Origin: Alkalihalobacterium chitinilyticum
GTDB taxonomy: Bacteria > Bacillota > Bacilli > Bacillales > Bacillaceae_F
Reading direction: 5' to 3'
NCBI RefSeq assembly: GCF_029028005.1
Contig: NZ_JAOTPO010000001.1
Location: forward strand, 124,001-188,000
Length of the DNA stretch: 64,000 bases
Of the stretch, positions 38,268-47,340 are shown piece after piece. How positions within the stretch are numbered: position 1 is the first letter of the stretch; each line of letters begins with the position of its first letter. The position numbers and the translations under genes were made by a program. The notes beneath the pieces were generated by a model. That model was not told the origin of the DNA, searched no databases, and saw only the letters and a program-made list of their open reading frames with translations.

Positions 38268-38904
38268 GATTAGTAATCCTTTCTTCGATCTGTTTGATCA
38301 ATGTTTTATCTTTTATTCCGTCTTTTTCGATTCCACTAGAAATATCAATTCCATCAGGTTGATAGGTTAATAATTCACCCACATTACTAGGATTGATACC
38401 ACCCGCTATAAAAACGGGTCTCTGCAAAGTTTTACCTTGCTCAATATAATTCGGTATATGTCCCCAGTCAAAGGTAATACCTGTTCCACCCCATTGACCT
38501 TTGACTTTACTATCAATAATAAACGCATCAACATAAGTAGCGAAGGCTTTCATGTCTTGCCATGCTTTTTCTTGATGGTGAATGACCTTCCAGATTGTTT
38601 TTTTCACGCGCTGCTTGATTTCTTGAACAAGTTCTGGTGTTTCATTCCCGTGACATTGAATAATATCAACGTGCACTTTGGACACGACCTCTTCAATTTC
38701 TGAGATAGTTGCATTCACGAATAACGCTACGATTTGTTTTGTGTGATTCGCCGGAGCACTTCTAAACCAGTTGTTCACATCATCCGCTGTGACCTTTCGT
38801 TTACTCTCAGCAAAAACGAAACCGATATATTCAGCCCGAGAGTTTATAACGTTATTAACATCTTGTAATGAGTGATTGCCACAATATTTAAGCTTCGTTT
38901 GCAA
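38245..38904 (-). CDS. trpF: Phosphoribosylanthranilate isomerase
   Basis: 219 residues. Start is taken as TTG 38904, six bases after GGGGGAG and in the place where homologues begin (KLKYCG); an earlier TTG at 38919 has no such site. [16 protein letters not shown] and [13 protein letters not shown] give the active-site Cys and Asp. It overlaps trpC by 17 bases. Confidence 0.93.
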   Translation of the reverse strand: MQTKLKYCGNHSLQDVNNVINSRAEYIGFVFAESKRKVTADDVNNWFRSAPANHTKQIVALFVNATISEIEEVVSKVHVDIIQCHGNETPELVQEIKQRVKKTIWKVIHHQEKAWQDMKAFATYVDAFIIDSKVKGQWGGTGITFDWGHIPNYIEQGKTLQRPVFIAGGINPSNVGELLTYQPDGIDISSGIEKDGIKDKTLIKQIEERITNHDNQLSR

Positions 38905-39661
38905 CTGTTTCTCCCCCAAATAATGTTTGAATTCCTTCTGCAGGAGTATTCGCTCTCATTAACGATTCTCCGACTAAAATTCCGTTTGCTCCTGCTCTAT
39001 ATACACGATCAACGTCAGCATGAGTATGAATTCCACTTTCACTAATAAATAAACTGTTTTTTGGAATTAGGGAACTTAGTCTCTCGGTTTGCTCTAATGA
39101 CGTTTCAAACGTTTTTAAATTGCGATTATTAACACCGATAATTTCTGGAGTAAACACGGATAAAACTTCTTCTAACTCTTCTTTTGAGTGTACTTCGACT
39201 AAACACTCAAGACCTTTTTCGTACGCAATTGTATATAATTCTTGTAACTTCTCTACTTCGAAAATACCAGCAATCAAAAGGATCGCGTCGGCACCAATCC
39301 GCACACTTTCCTCAATTTGAAGTGGACTAATAATAAAGTCTTTACGTAAAATTGGCAGATTTACTTCTTCTTTAATCGCCGTTAAATAACTACGATGCCC
39401 TTGAAAGTAAGTGCGGTCCGTTAAGACTGAAATAGCATCAGCACCACTCTCATCATATGCTTTGCCAATTTCCACAGGGTGGAAATTTTCTTTAATCACT
39501 CCTTTTGAAGGAGATGCTTTTTTCACTTCCGCAATTAAACCCACTTTACGATTCGGATGAGAAAGGTGCTGAAAAAGAGATTTGCGTTCAACTGATATGC
39601 CTGGCGGTAAGACTAATTGATCTAGTTCTTCCATCTTTGTTTCGATAATTTTTTTAAGCAT
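38888..39661 (-). CDS. trpC: Indole-3-glycerol phosphate synthase
   Basis: 257 residues from ATG 39661 with AGGTGGAGAG upstream; the open frame extends to 39718 in the trpD end but lacks a site there. LIAEVKKASPSKG holds the catalytic Lys, with EVHSKEELE, IGVNNRNLKTFE and SESGI downstream. Eight-base overlap with trpD. Confidence 0.96.
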   Translation of the reverse strand: MLKKIIETKMEELDQLVLPPGISVERKSLFQHLSHPNRKVGLIAEVKKASPSKGVIKENFHPVEIGKAYDESGADAISVLTDRTYFQGHRSYLTAIKEEVNLPILRKDFIISPLQIEESVRIGADAILLIAGIFEVEKLQELYTIAYEKGLECLVEVHSKEELEEVLSVFTPEIIGVNNRNLKTFETSLEQTERLSSLIPKNSLFISESGIHTHADVDRVYRAGANGILVGESLMRANTPAEGIQTLFGGETVANEA

Positions 39662-40679
39662 CGATTCTCTCCACCTTTTTCGCTTGTAAATTAGTAAATT
39701 GATTATAAACCGTTCCATTCATTATTGCTTTTTGCGCTTCTCGAACACCATCTTTAATAGACGGTACTTTTCCAGCTATATATAAACCTGCTCCAGCATT
39801 ATAGGCAACAATGTTCCTGGCAGCTTCATTCTTACCATTCTGGAACACATTTAAGATCATGTTTGCACTTTCGAGAGGTGTCTTAACTTGAATATCACTT
39901 AACGGTCCTCGTGGCAAGGAAACTTCCTCTGGTGTTAGAATATACTTGGTAATTTCACCATGCTTCAATTCCGTTACAAAGGTATTCGTACCGATTGAAA
40001 TTTCATCTAAGCCTTCTGCGCCTGTTACGAGCATTGCCCTTTTAACTCCTAACTCTCTAAGTGTTTGTGCCATCAATTCACCGTACTTTTCATCAAACAC
40101 TCCAATTAATTGAGCTTCTGCATTAGCTGGATTCGTTAATGGTCCTAATAAGTTAAAGATCGACCTGAACCCTAATTCCTTTCTAGGCGTTGCAACATTT
40201 TTCATTGCGACATGGTATAGAGGAGCAAATAAGAAACTCATTTTCTTTTCTTCTAGTACAAGAGCCGCTTCTTCAGGTGTTGTTTGAATTTCTATATTTA
40301 AATGTTCTAAAACATCTGCACTGCCACTATTTGAAGAAACGGATCGATTACCATGCTTTGCAACTGTCACACCGAGCGAAGACAAAACAATAGCAGCTGC
40401 TGTTGAGATATTAAATGTCTTCGCATGGTCCCCGCCAGTTCCACATGTGTCAATTACACCCTTTTCATTATGAGGAATTGAGATAGCATGCTCTTTCATT
40501 GACTTTGCAAAACCGACCATTTCCCCCAGTGTCTCACCGCGAAATCTTAATAATGTCAGCAAGCTAGCAATTTGACTATGAGTGGCTGTACCTGTCATAA
40601 TTTCATCCATTACTGATTTTGCTTCTGTTTCTGACAAGTGTTCCCCACGAATACATTTTTGCAATATGTCTTTAAACAT
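39654..40679 (-). CDS. trpD: Anthranilate phosphoribosyltransferase
   Basis: 341 residues from ATG 40679 after AGGAGG. Joins anthranilate and PRPP. DTCGTGGDHAKTFNIST binds PRPP; KHGNRSVSSNSGSADVLE and GPLTNPANA complete the type III transferase signature. It overlaps trpE by eight bases. Confidence 0.97.
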   Translation of the reverse strand: MFKDILQKCIRGEHLSETEAKSVMDEIMTGTATHSQIASLLTLLRFRGETLGEMVGFAKSMKEHAISIPHNEKGVIDTCGTGGDHAKTFNISTAAAIVLSSLGVTVAKHGNRSVSSNSGSADVLEHLNIEIQTTPEEAALVLEEKKMSFLFAPLYHVAMKNVATPRKELGFRSIFNLLGPLTNPANAEAQLIGVFDEKYGELMAQTLRELGVKRAMLVTGAEGLDEISIGTNTFVTELKHGEITKYILTPEEVSLPRGPLSDIQVKTPLESANMILNVFQNGKNEAARNIVAYNAGAGLYIAGKVPSIKDGVREAQKAIMNGTVYNQFTNLQAKKVERIDA

Positions 40680-42186
40680 TGCCAATCGCCTCCTCCGCAT
40701 TTCTCTTAACCATGGCCTCTGCTAATTGAACAGCATGTAAAAGCGCCTTTGCTTTATTTCGTGTTTCCTCATATTCATTTTCTGGAATTGAATCGGCTAC
40801 GATTCCTGCACCAGCTTGAACATAAGCCTTTTTGTTCTTTATCACTAATGTGCGAATGGCGATACATGAGTCAATATTGCCATCAAAACCAAAGTACCCA
40901 ATCGCCCCAGCGTAAATCCCTCGTTCTGTTGGCTCGATTTCTTTTAAGATTTCCATCGCTCTAATTTTCGGTGCCCCCGAAACCGTTCCAGCAGGAAATG
41001 AAGAAGAGAAAGCTTGGAGTGGATGAATGCCTTCTTGCAATCTCCCAGTCACCTTTGAGATGATGTGCATGACATGTGAGAAATTCCCGACATCTAATAA
41101 AACCGGCGTCTCAACAGAACCATATTCAGCTACTCGGCCGATATCATTTCGAGCAAGATCAACGAGCATATAGTGCTCAGCACGTTCTTTTTCATCCGAT
41201 AATAAATCTTGAGCTAACGCTTCATCTTCCTCTACGGACTTTCCGCGCGGCCTCGTTCCAGCAATCGGATGAATTTCCATATGTCCATCTTGGATTTGGA
41301 CGAGTCGTTCAGGTGAGCTACCAATAATTTCGTTACCCCCAATTTTTATATAGAACAAGTAAGGGGAAGGGTTTACCATACTTAACACTCGGTAGATATC
41401 TAGACCACTAACGTTAATATCAACTTCAAATCGTTGGGATAGCACCGCTTGAAATACATCTCCAGCGCGAATATATTCTTTAATTTTTTCTACATCTGCT
41501 AGGAATTTTTCTTTTTTATAGTTCGAACGAACCTGCTCAAACGATACATCGACTTTGTACGTCGGTGGTGGTAATGCTCGCTTGTCTTTGGAACCCTCCA
41601 TCATTTGTGCAACAACGTTTTTCATCATTTGAACTGTATGGTTATAAATCTTTTTGTTTTCTTCATCACTATGACCCGAACTAGGAAGAGAAATTAAATA
41701 CATTTCTTTTTTGTGGTGATCGTAGGCAATAACGAGTTCACAGAATACAAAGTGAACCGTTTCCTTGTTTGTATCCTGCTGAGCCAGAACACGTTCAAAT
41801 TGCTCTACCGCATCATACGATACATATCCAACCATACCGCTATGGAAGGGGATTGGAAGTTTAATTGGTTTCACATCCACATATTCTGTTGCATAGTCAA
41901 ATGCTGATTGAAAAGAAGAAGTAGTATGAATGGTCTCGTTTTTTTCTTTTATATAATACTCATTGCCTGTATTACTCAAAAACAACTTTGGATAAAGACC
42001 AATAAATGAAAATCTAGACCACGGCGAGTGCTCATCCTTACTTTCGAGTAAGTAAACCGCATCTTGCTCTAACTGACGAAAGATTTGAATGGGTGTTAAC
42101 GTATCAGCAAATAAATGACTTATAACGGGAACTGTTTTGAATTGATTGGCATCTTCTAAGTAGGAAGATAATGAGGTATTTAACAT
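40672..42186 (-). CDS. trpE: Anthranilate synthase component I
   Basis: 504 residues from ATG 42186 with AAGGAGTG upstream. Makes anthranilate from chorismate. LLESKDEHSPWSRFSFIG is the tryptophan feedback site (the LLES element); the chorismate-binding core carries GSSPERLV, PIAGTRPRG and ETRNKAKALL. No trpG lies in this operon, as in B. subtilis where the amidotransferase pabA is shared. The leader carries a TRAP site. Confidence 0.97.
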   Translation of the reverse strand: MLNTSLSSYLEDANQFKTVPVISHLFADTLTPIQIFRQLEQDAVYLLESKDEHSPWSRFSFIGLYPKLFLSNTGNEYYIKEKNETIHTTSSFQSAFDYATEYVDVKPIKLPIPFHSGMVGYVSYDAVEQFERVLAQQDTNKETVHFVFCELVIAYDHHKKEMYLISLPSSGHSDEENKKIYNHTVQMMKNVVAQMMEGSKDKRALPPPTYKVDVSFEQVRSNYKKEKFLADVEKIKEYIRAGDVFQAVLSQRFEVDINVSGLDIYRVLSMVNPSPYLFYIKIGGNEIIGSSPERLVQIQDGHMEIHPIAGTRPRGKSVEEDEALAQDLLSDEKERAEHYMLVDLARNDIGRVAEYGSVETPVLLDVGNFSHVMHIISKVTGRLQEGIHPLQAFSSSFPAGTVSGAPKIRAMEILKEIEPTERGIYAGAIGYFGFDGNIDSCIAIRTLVIKNKKAYVQAGAGIVADSIPENEYEETRNKAKALLHAVQLAEAMVKRNAEEAIGNV

Positions 42187-42302
42187 GATTTTCACTCCTT
42201 CATATAAGTGAGTGAAAATGAACGTGAGAAATATGGCGGAGAAAACAGAGGCTAGATCATCCGTGTTGCCATGAATTTAGCATCCATTACTTAAACTAAA
42301 TA

Positions 42303-42421
42303 TAAAAAGCTGACCCCAAAGTGACTGGCTCCCCAAAATCATACGAAAATAGAGATGCTGATGAAAAATCAGCACTAATATTTCGCTTTGCGGCGCCTGA
42401 CACCCTTAACTAGAGTCAGCC
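42303..42421. repeat. Dispersed repeat element A / terminator-like segment in the trpE leader
   Basis: Minus-strand reading begins GGCTGACTC (from 42421) and ends GGGGTCAGC TTTTTATA (42317-42303). GCTGACTC pairs with GGGTCAGC over eight bases. Inside are GTGTCAGGCGCC and the hairpin TGCTGAT/ATCAGCA (near 42357-42376). It may provide the attenuator terminator of the trp leader, as part of a repeat related to element B at 36091-36210. Confidence 0.55.
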
Positions 42422-42443
42422 GAATCATTAATACATATATTCG

Positions 42444-42490
42444 CTCTGCTCAGCTCTACTCAACTATTCATTCTCATCTCTGCTCTACTC
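42444..42490 (-). promoter_or_regulatory. TRAP (MtrB) binding site in the trp leader
   Basis: On the transcript strand nine triplets occur with five-base period: GAG at 42490, 42485, 42480 and 42475, then UAG at 42466 and GAG at 42461, 42456, 42451 and 42446 (each the first base, minus strand). Two-base spacers separate all but one pair, where six bases intervene. Such (G/U)AG arrays bind the 11-mer TRAP ring. UUGAGUAGAG within it can pair with CUCUAGUUAA (42415-42406) in element A, an antiterminator arrangement. Confidence 0.82.
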
Positions 42491-42610
42491 TTAAATAAAC
42501 TATTCTAGAAACTCATCATACGTAACAAGCTTCAACTCATATAACCTAAAAACTAATACTCTAAATAACTAATTAAACTAAATCTTACTCTCATCTCAAC
42601 TACTGTAATC

Positions 42611-42994
42611 TTACCTTGAGTCTTCTTTATTTGTCAATTGTAAATCTGGTCGAAGTGAGATAGCGTTCTCTAAATAAATATGCTCAACTTCACTTTGAGG
42701 TACATCTGTTTCTGCAGTAATCATCACTCGAATACACATTGGCAGACTATTTGGCACTGGGATTTCAAGTGCACACATAATCGGCACAAACTTCCACCCT
42801 TCAAAACGACGCAGTGCTTTTGCTGGGAATGTCGCATTTAAATCATGAGTGACTGTCACAACAATTTGGGCAACATCTTCTGGTTTAACTCCATTTTTGG
42901 TGATGATCGTTTCTAATAGTTTTTCTGTTGCATCCAAGATAACCTCTTCTTCATTTACCTCAACAGTTGTTGCGCCTCGAATTCCTCTAATCAT
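42611..42994 (-). CDS. aroH: Chorismate mutase, AroH type
   Basis: 127 residues. Converts chorismate to prephenate. MIRGIRGATTVE at the N-terminus, LNATFPAKALR around residue 60, and CIRVMITAE with catalytic Arg in the centre are family marks of the trimeric AroH fold. It follows aroB by two bases. Confidence 0.96.
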   Translation of the reverse strand: MIRGIRGATTVEVNEEEVILDATEKLLETIITKNGVKPEDVAQIVVTVTHDLNATFPAKALRRFEGWKFVPIMCALEIPVPNSLPMCIRVMITAETDVPQSEVEHIYLENAISLRPDLQLTNKEDSR

Positions 42995-42996
42995 TC

Positions 42997-44085
42997 CTAC
43001 TCCCCCTTAATAGACTTTAAGAGCAGCTCTTTGATTGGCTCTTCATCAACACTAACAACCTCTACTCTCCCAAGTTCTTTCATTAGGACCATTCGGATGA
43101 CTCCTTTTTGGGCCTTTTTATCTTTTTTCATTGTATGTACTAATTGATTAGGATCTAATTCAACAGGAATATCTGTCTCATACCCTAATTTAGTTAGCCA
43201 AGCTTTTACTTCATCTATCGGTAAAGAAATATCATAGTATTGTTCACTTAAACGCATTGCAAAAATCATACCGACTGCTACTGCTTCACCGTGAGTCATT
43301 TTGCCATAGCCTAGTTCCTTTTCGATCGCATGACCTAAAGTGTGTCCGAAATTTAAAATAGCACGGATGCCGTTTTCTTTTTCGTCCTCACTAACGACAG
43401 CAGCTTTGACAGCAATTGAACGTAACAGTAACTGTTCTGCTAATTCACCTTTAATGTTTGAAAAATCATCTATATGATCTTGAAGCCATGAATATAACTG
43501 AGCGTCCCAAATTAAAGAGTGCTTAATCGCTTCAGCAAACCCAGATCGCCATTCATGTAACGGAAGACTTTTAAATACTGTCGGATCATAAACTACTGCT
43601 TCTGGCTGGTGGAAAGCACCAATCATGTTTTTACCTAACGGATGATTGATCCCCACTTTCCCCCCTACACTGCTGTCATGTGCAAGTAATGTTGTTGGAA
43701 CTTGAATAAAAGGTACTCCACGCATATAAGTCGCTGCAACAAAACCGGCAAGATCACCGATAACGCCTCCACCTAGTGCAATAACTAGTGAATGTCGATC
43801 TAATCCTTGTTCTAATGCATACGTCTGGATATCGTAGTATTGCTGAAATGATTTCGACTGTTCTCCAGCTGGTACAATATATTCGAATACCTCGAAACGA
43901 TTACTTAATCCGTTTTTTACATCTTGTAAATACAATGGAGCAACTTGGTCGTCTGTAATAATTAAAACAGACGACACTTTTTGTTGCAGCGGAGTTGGAA
44001 TATATTCAGACACTTTATAGCGAATATCGTCACCAATCCATACAGAGTATTGCTTTGAGGATGTGTTTATGTGTAATTGTTCCAT
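42997..44085 (-). CDS. aroB: 3-dehydroquinate synthase
   Basis: 362 residues. Second step of the shikimate route, NAD and Zn/Co dependent. ALGGGVIGDLAGFVAATYMRG binds NAD; GGKVGINHPLGKN follows; the metal ligands are in EAIKHSLIWD, LNFGHTLGHAIE and HGEAVAVGM. ATG 44085 shares a base with the aroC stop (TAATG). Confidence 0.97.
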   Translation of the reverse strand: MEQLHINTSSKQYSVWIGDDIRYKVSEYIPTPLQQKVSSVLIITDDQVAPLYLQDVKNGLSNRFEVFEYIVPAGEQSKSFQQYYDIQTYALEQGLDRHSLVIALGGGVIGDLAGFVAATYMRGVPFIQVPTTLLAHDSSVGGKVGINHPLGKNMIGAFHQPEAVVYDPTVFKSLPLHEWRSGFAEAIKHSLIWDAQLYSWLQDHIDDFSNIKGELAEQLLLRSIAVKAAVVSEDEKENGIRAILNFGHTLGHAIEKELGYGKMTHGEAVAVGMIFAMRLSEQYYDISLPIDEVKAWLTKLGYETDIPVELDPNQLVHTMKKDKKAQKGVIRMVLMKELGRVEVVSVDEEPIKELLLKSIKGE

Positions 44086-45257
44086 TAGAACAACCTCGCT
44101 CGCTCTTCATGTCGTTCAATATTCTCCTTTATTTCATCTACACGATCACTGCCGAATTTCTCAAGTAGTGCATTAGCAATTTCCCAAGCGACAACAGCTT
44201 CCGCAACTACAGATGCAGCTGGAACCGCACAGCTATCCGAACGCTCTATGCTTGCAGCAAAAGGTTCCTTCGTATCAATATCGACACTTTGAAGAGGCTT
44301 ATATAAAGTTGGGATAGGTTTCATTACTCCACGTACGACAATAGGCATTCCATTGGTCATTCCGCCTTCTAACCCGCCAAGGTTGTTTGTGTTACGAGTA
44401 TAACCATTTTCTTCATCCCATAAAATTTCATCATGAACTTGGCTTCCTGGTTTTCTAGCAGCTTCAAAGCCGACTCCAATTTCAACACCTTTGAATGCAT
44501 TAATACTCATAATAGCTGCTGCCAGTTTTCCATCCAGTTTTCTGTCGTAGTGCACATGACTTCCTAGACCAATTGGAACTCCTTCTACGACCACTTCAAC
44601 CACTCCACCTATTGAATCGCCGTCTTTTTTTGCCTGATCGATCGCATTCATCATTTTCTGTCCTGCGTCTTCATCTAAACAGCGTACAGGCGAAGCTTCC
44701 GAACGATCTTGTAAATCATTTATTGAGGTGTAAGAAGTTTGTTCTGCTTTCACACCACCAATTTCAAGAACGTGTCCACCGACTTCTATACCAAATGTTT
44801 TTAGAATTTTCTTGGCTACAGCTCCTGCTGCAACACGAACTGTCGTTTCACGAGCCGAGGAACGTTCTAATATATTTCTCATATCACGATGGCCGTATTT
44901 AATTGCACCATTGAGATCGGCATGACCTGGTCTTGGGCGTGTTACTTTGCGCTTCATTTCTTTTTCTTCTTCTTCTGATAATGGTTCTGCACCCATTATT
45001 TTCGTCCAATTTTTCCAGTCATTATTTTCGACGACGAGTGTTATCGGCGCACCTGTCGTTTTTCCATGGCGAACTCCACTTAATATTTCAACAACGTCTT
45101 TTTCAATTTGCATACGGCGTCCTCTGCCATGCCCACCTTGTCTACGAGCTAAATCGACATTAATATCTTCAGGTAATAAATCTAGATGAGCGGGAACACC
45201 TTCGATAATCGTAGTCAACTGCGGTCCATGTGACTCTCCTGCTGTAAGGTATCTCAT
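44085..45257 (-). CDS. aroC: Chorismate synthase
   Basis: 390 residues. Last step of chorismate formation, FMN dependent. [17 protein letters not shown] at the start, [13 protein letters not shown] and [19 protein letters not shown] in the middle, and [16 protein letters not shown] near the end are the three family signatures. B. subtilis calls it aroF. First of aroC-aroB-aroH, which leads into the trp leader. Confidence 0.97.
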   Translation of the reverse strand: MRYLTAGESHGPQLTTIIEGVPAHLDLLPEDINVDLARRQGGHGRGRRMQIEKDVVEILSGVRHGKTTGAPITLVVENNDWKNWTKIMGAEPLSEEEEKEMKRKVTRPRPGHADLNGAIKYGHRDMRNILERSSARETTVRVAAGAVAKKILKTFGIEVGGHVLEIGGVKAEQTSYTSINDLQDRSEASPVRCLDEDAGQKMMNAIDQAKKDGDSIGGVVEVVVEGVPIGLGSHVHYDRKLDGKLAAAIMSINAFKGVEIGVGFEAARKPGSQVHDEILWDEENGYTRNTNNLGGLEGGMTNGMPIVVRGVMKPIPTLYKPLQSVDIDTKEPFAASIERSDSCAVPAASVVAEAVVAWEIANALLEKFGSDRVDEIKENIERHEERARLF

Positions 45258-45442
45258 ATCTTACTCCTCCTCCAACCTATTCTCTCTTTAGCGCTTTTAT
45301 GCACTAAATTATAGCACAACTTTATTTCTTTGTCTTAAGAAATTTTTCAGTATGCTGTAACCTAGCTTTTTATGTTAGAAGTTTCAGTTTATCAGAAAAT
45401 TTTTAAAATATAAAGGTCGTCTAGAATTTATATGAAGTTTCA

Positions 45443-46216
45443 TTACTTTTTCCGATAAAAAAAAGTATCCTCTGTTTCAAAGCCATACGTCTGAGGATTA
45501 AATATTTGTTCTGTACTTCCTACGAAAAGGACTCCGCCAGGCCTTAACGCATCACTAAACTTCTGGTATAGTTCATGCTTTGCTTCTTCTGTAAAATAAA
45601 TCATAACGTTTCGGCAAACGATCAAATCAAAGTTCGACTCAAAACGGTCTGCAAGTAAATTGCCCTGCCTAAATTTAATAGTCTTTTTAATATCGTCTTT
45701 AATGGTATAACCGATAACATCTTTGTTAAATGCATTGTGCAACACTTCTTTTGGAACATCTTTAATCGAACGCTCTGCGTAAAACCCAACCTTTGCCCTT
45801 TCTAAAATGGCTCGGTCAATATCTGTCGCTAAAATAGAAACTTGGGATAATGGCATAAAGTGACTCATAATAATGGCAAGGGTATACGGCTCCTCCCCGG
45901 TAGAACACGCCGCACTCCAAACCTTCGGACGAGGGTTTTGTTTTAGCAACCGCGGCAAGATTTTATTTTCTAACACTTCCCATCGTTTAGGGTTTCGATA
46001 AAATTCGGATACATTGATCGTCATACGCTCAAGAAATTCATCAAATAGTTTTTCATCCTTTAACATGGCTTGAAAAAAACTAGTAAAGTCGTTATATCCT
46101 TTTTTTTCACGAAGAGATGTTAATCTGCGCTTCATCTGAGCTTCTTTATACAAATTTAAATCGATCCCCGTTTTTCTTTTGACACTATCAACAAACTCGT
46201 TATAATCACATTTCAT
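45443..46216 (-). CDS. cheR: Chemotaxis protein methyltransferase CheR
   Basis: 257 residues. Methylates receptor glutamates with S-adenosylmethionine. N-terminal helical CheR domain ([16 protein letters not shown]), then [14 protein letters not shown], and the AdoMet loop [17 protein letters not shown], with [12 protein letters not shown] later. GAGGAG precedes ATG 46216. Lies between ndk and aroC as in B. subtilis. Confidence 0.95.
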   Translation of the reverse strand: MKCDYNEFVDSVKRKTGIDLNLYKEAQMKRRLTSLREKKGYNDFTSFFQAMLKDEKLFDEFLERMTINVSEFYRNPKRWEVLENKILPRLLKQNPRPKVWSAACSTGEEPYTLAIIMSHFMPLSQVSILATDIDRAILERAKVGFYAERSIKDVPKEVLHNAFNKDVIGYTIKDDIKKTIKFRQGNLLADRFESNFDLIVCRNVMIYFTEEAKHELYQKFSDALRPGGVLFVGSTEQIFNPQTYGFETEDTFFYRKK

Positions 46217-46381
46217 GTCTTGCTGTCTCCTCTAAAAACAAACTTATTTATTACTTTTTATCACAGTTTCCCCGATAAAACTACAAAAAAATATAAGATC
46301 CGTTCGGTTTTCATAAAATAGCAAAAGAAAAAATAGAACTTTTTCTTATGTTCTATAATCGGTAGTTGTCTTGTAACAAGT

Positions 46382-46450
46382 GAGCCGATGTTGACTTATC
46401 GCAAGGAGGTGAGCGAAGTCTAGTTAGTCGCTGGGCGCTGGATCTAGACA
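46382..46450. repeat. Direct repeat copy 1 (69 bases)
   Basis: Begins GAGCCGATGTTGACTTATCG and ends CTAGACA; 65 of 69 positions match copy 2 at 46531-46599. Between the copies lies a GC-rich stretch with AAGCGCAAGCGCCCG and ACGGACTGGAGCCCGCCG. The 453-base gap 46217-46669 otherwise shows no gene. This unit looks like the intergenic repeats common in alkaliphilic Bacillaceae. Confidence 0.75.
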
Positions 46451-46530
46451 CGAAAAGCGCAAGCGCCCGTTTAGCGACGTACGGACTGGAGCCCGCCGTA
46501 TGAGATAAAGAAAACACGGTGATCGCTAGG

Positions 46531-46599
46531 GAGCCGATGTTGACTTATCGTAAGGAGGTGAGCGAAGTCTCGCTAGTCGCTGGGCGCTGGAGCTAGACA
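46531..46599. repeat. Direct repeat copy 2 (69 bases)
   Basis: Near-identical to copy 1 in the same orientation, differing at four bases, three of them in the CTAGTT/CGCT and GAT/GAG stretches. The AAGGAGGTGAG segment in both resembles a ribosome site, but no ORF follows. Confidence 0.75.
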
Positions 46600-46633
46600 T
46601 CTTCGATATAAACTTTATTGCGTTAAAAAAGAA

Positions 46634-46658
46634 AAAGGCATCTGCTTTAGATGCCTTT
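46634..46658 (-). terminator. Terminator after ndk
   Basis: AAAGGCATCT pairs with AGATGCCTTT around AAAGC, followed on the minus strand by TTTTTCTTTTTT. Confidence 0.9.
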
Positions 46659-46669
46659 CCCGCTTTTTA

Positions 46670-47113
46670 TTAAACCCACTTACTAATTGTTTTATCGTAA
46701 GTGTTTAACTCTTCTTCTTTAAAGAAAATACCAATTTCACGAACTGCACTCTCAGGAGAGTCAGAACCATGAATAACGTTCATTGCAACTTGTGCAGCAA
46801 AGTCACCACGGATTGTTCCAGGTGCAGCATCTGCAGGGTTAGTAGCACCCATCATCGTACGAGCTGTTGAAATTACTTTCTCACCTTCCCAAACCATTGC
46901 AAATACTGGTCCAGAAGTAATGAAATCAACTAACTCGCCAAAGAAAGGACGCTCTTTGTGCTCAGCGTAATGAGTTTCAGCAAGATCTTTTGAAACCGTC
47001 ATCAATTTTGCACCTACTAAATTATAACCTTTCTTTTCAAAGCGAGAAACGATTTCTCCCACTAGGTTACGTTGAACTCCGTCTGGTTTAACCATTAAAA
47101 ACGTTCTTTCCAT
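46670..47113 (-). CDS. ndk: Nucleoside diphosphate kinase
   Basis: 147 residues. Equilibrates NTP pools through a phosphohistidine. Active-site His115 lies in [29 protein letters not shown] starts the fold and [10 protein letters not shown] follows. GAGGTAGGG precedes ATG 47113. It is separated from hepT by a terminator, so it is likely transcribed on its own. Confidence 0.97.
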   Translation of the reverse strand: MERTFLMVKPDGVQRNLVGEIVSRFEKKGYNLVGAKLMTVSKDLAETHYAEHKERPFFGELVDFITSGPVFAMVWEGEKVISTARTMMGATNPADAAPGTIRGDFAAQVAMNVIHGSDSPESAVREIGIFFKEEELNTYDKTISKWV

Positions 47114-47273
47114 TATAAAACCCTACCTCTCATTTTTCGTGTTATGTACAAGCCTTTTAGATTATATCAAATTTGGACGAATTATACAATAAATGAAACA
47201 TTATATAAGAATTATAAAAAATGGACTTCCCCCTCTTTAATACGTTACTAGAGAGAGGGTGCTACAACAAAAA

Positions 47274-47304
47274 ACGCATGTGGCCGCTAAGGGCAAACAT
47301 GCGT
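47274..47304 (-). terminator. Terminator after hepT
   Basis: ACGCATGT pairs with ACATGCGT (inner GCCC/GGGC-like pairing), followed on the minus strand by TTTTTTG. Confidence 0.85.
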
Positions 47305-47340
47305 AAGTTCATTTATATATGAGACATAGAGGTCCGTTGA

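Noticed and set aside
44573-44902. 109-residue plus-strand ORF inside aroC
   Set aside because: Antisense shadow of a highly conserved gene with low-complexity composition.
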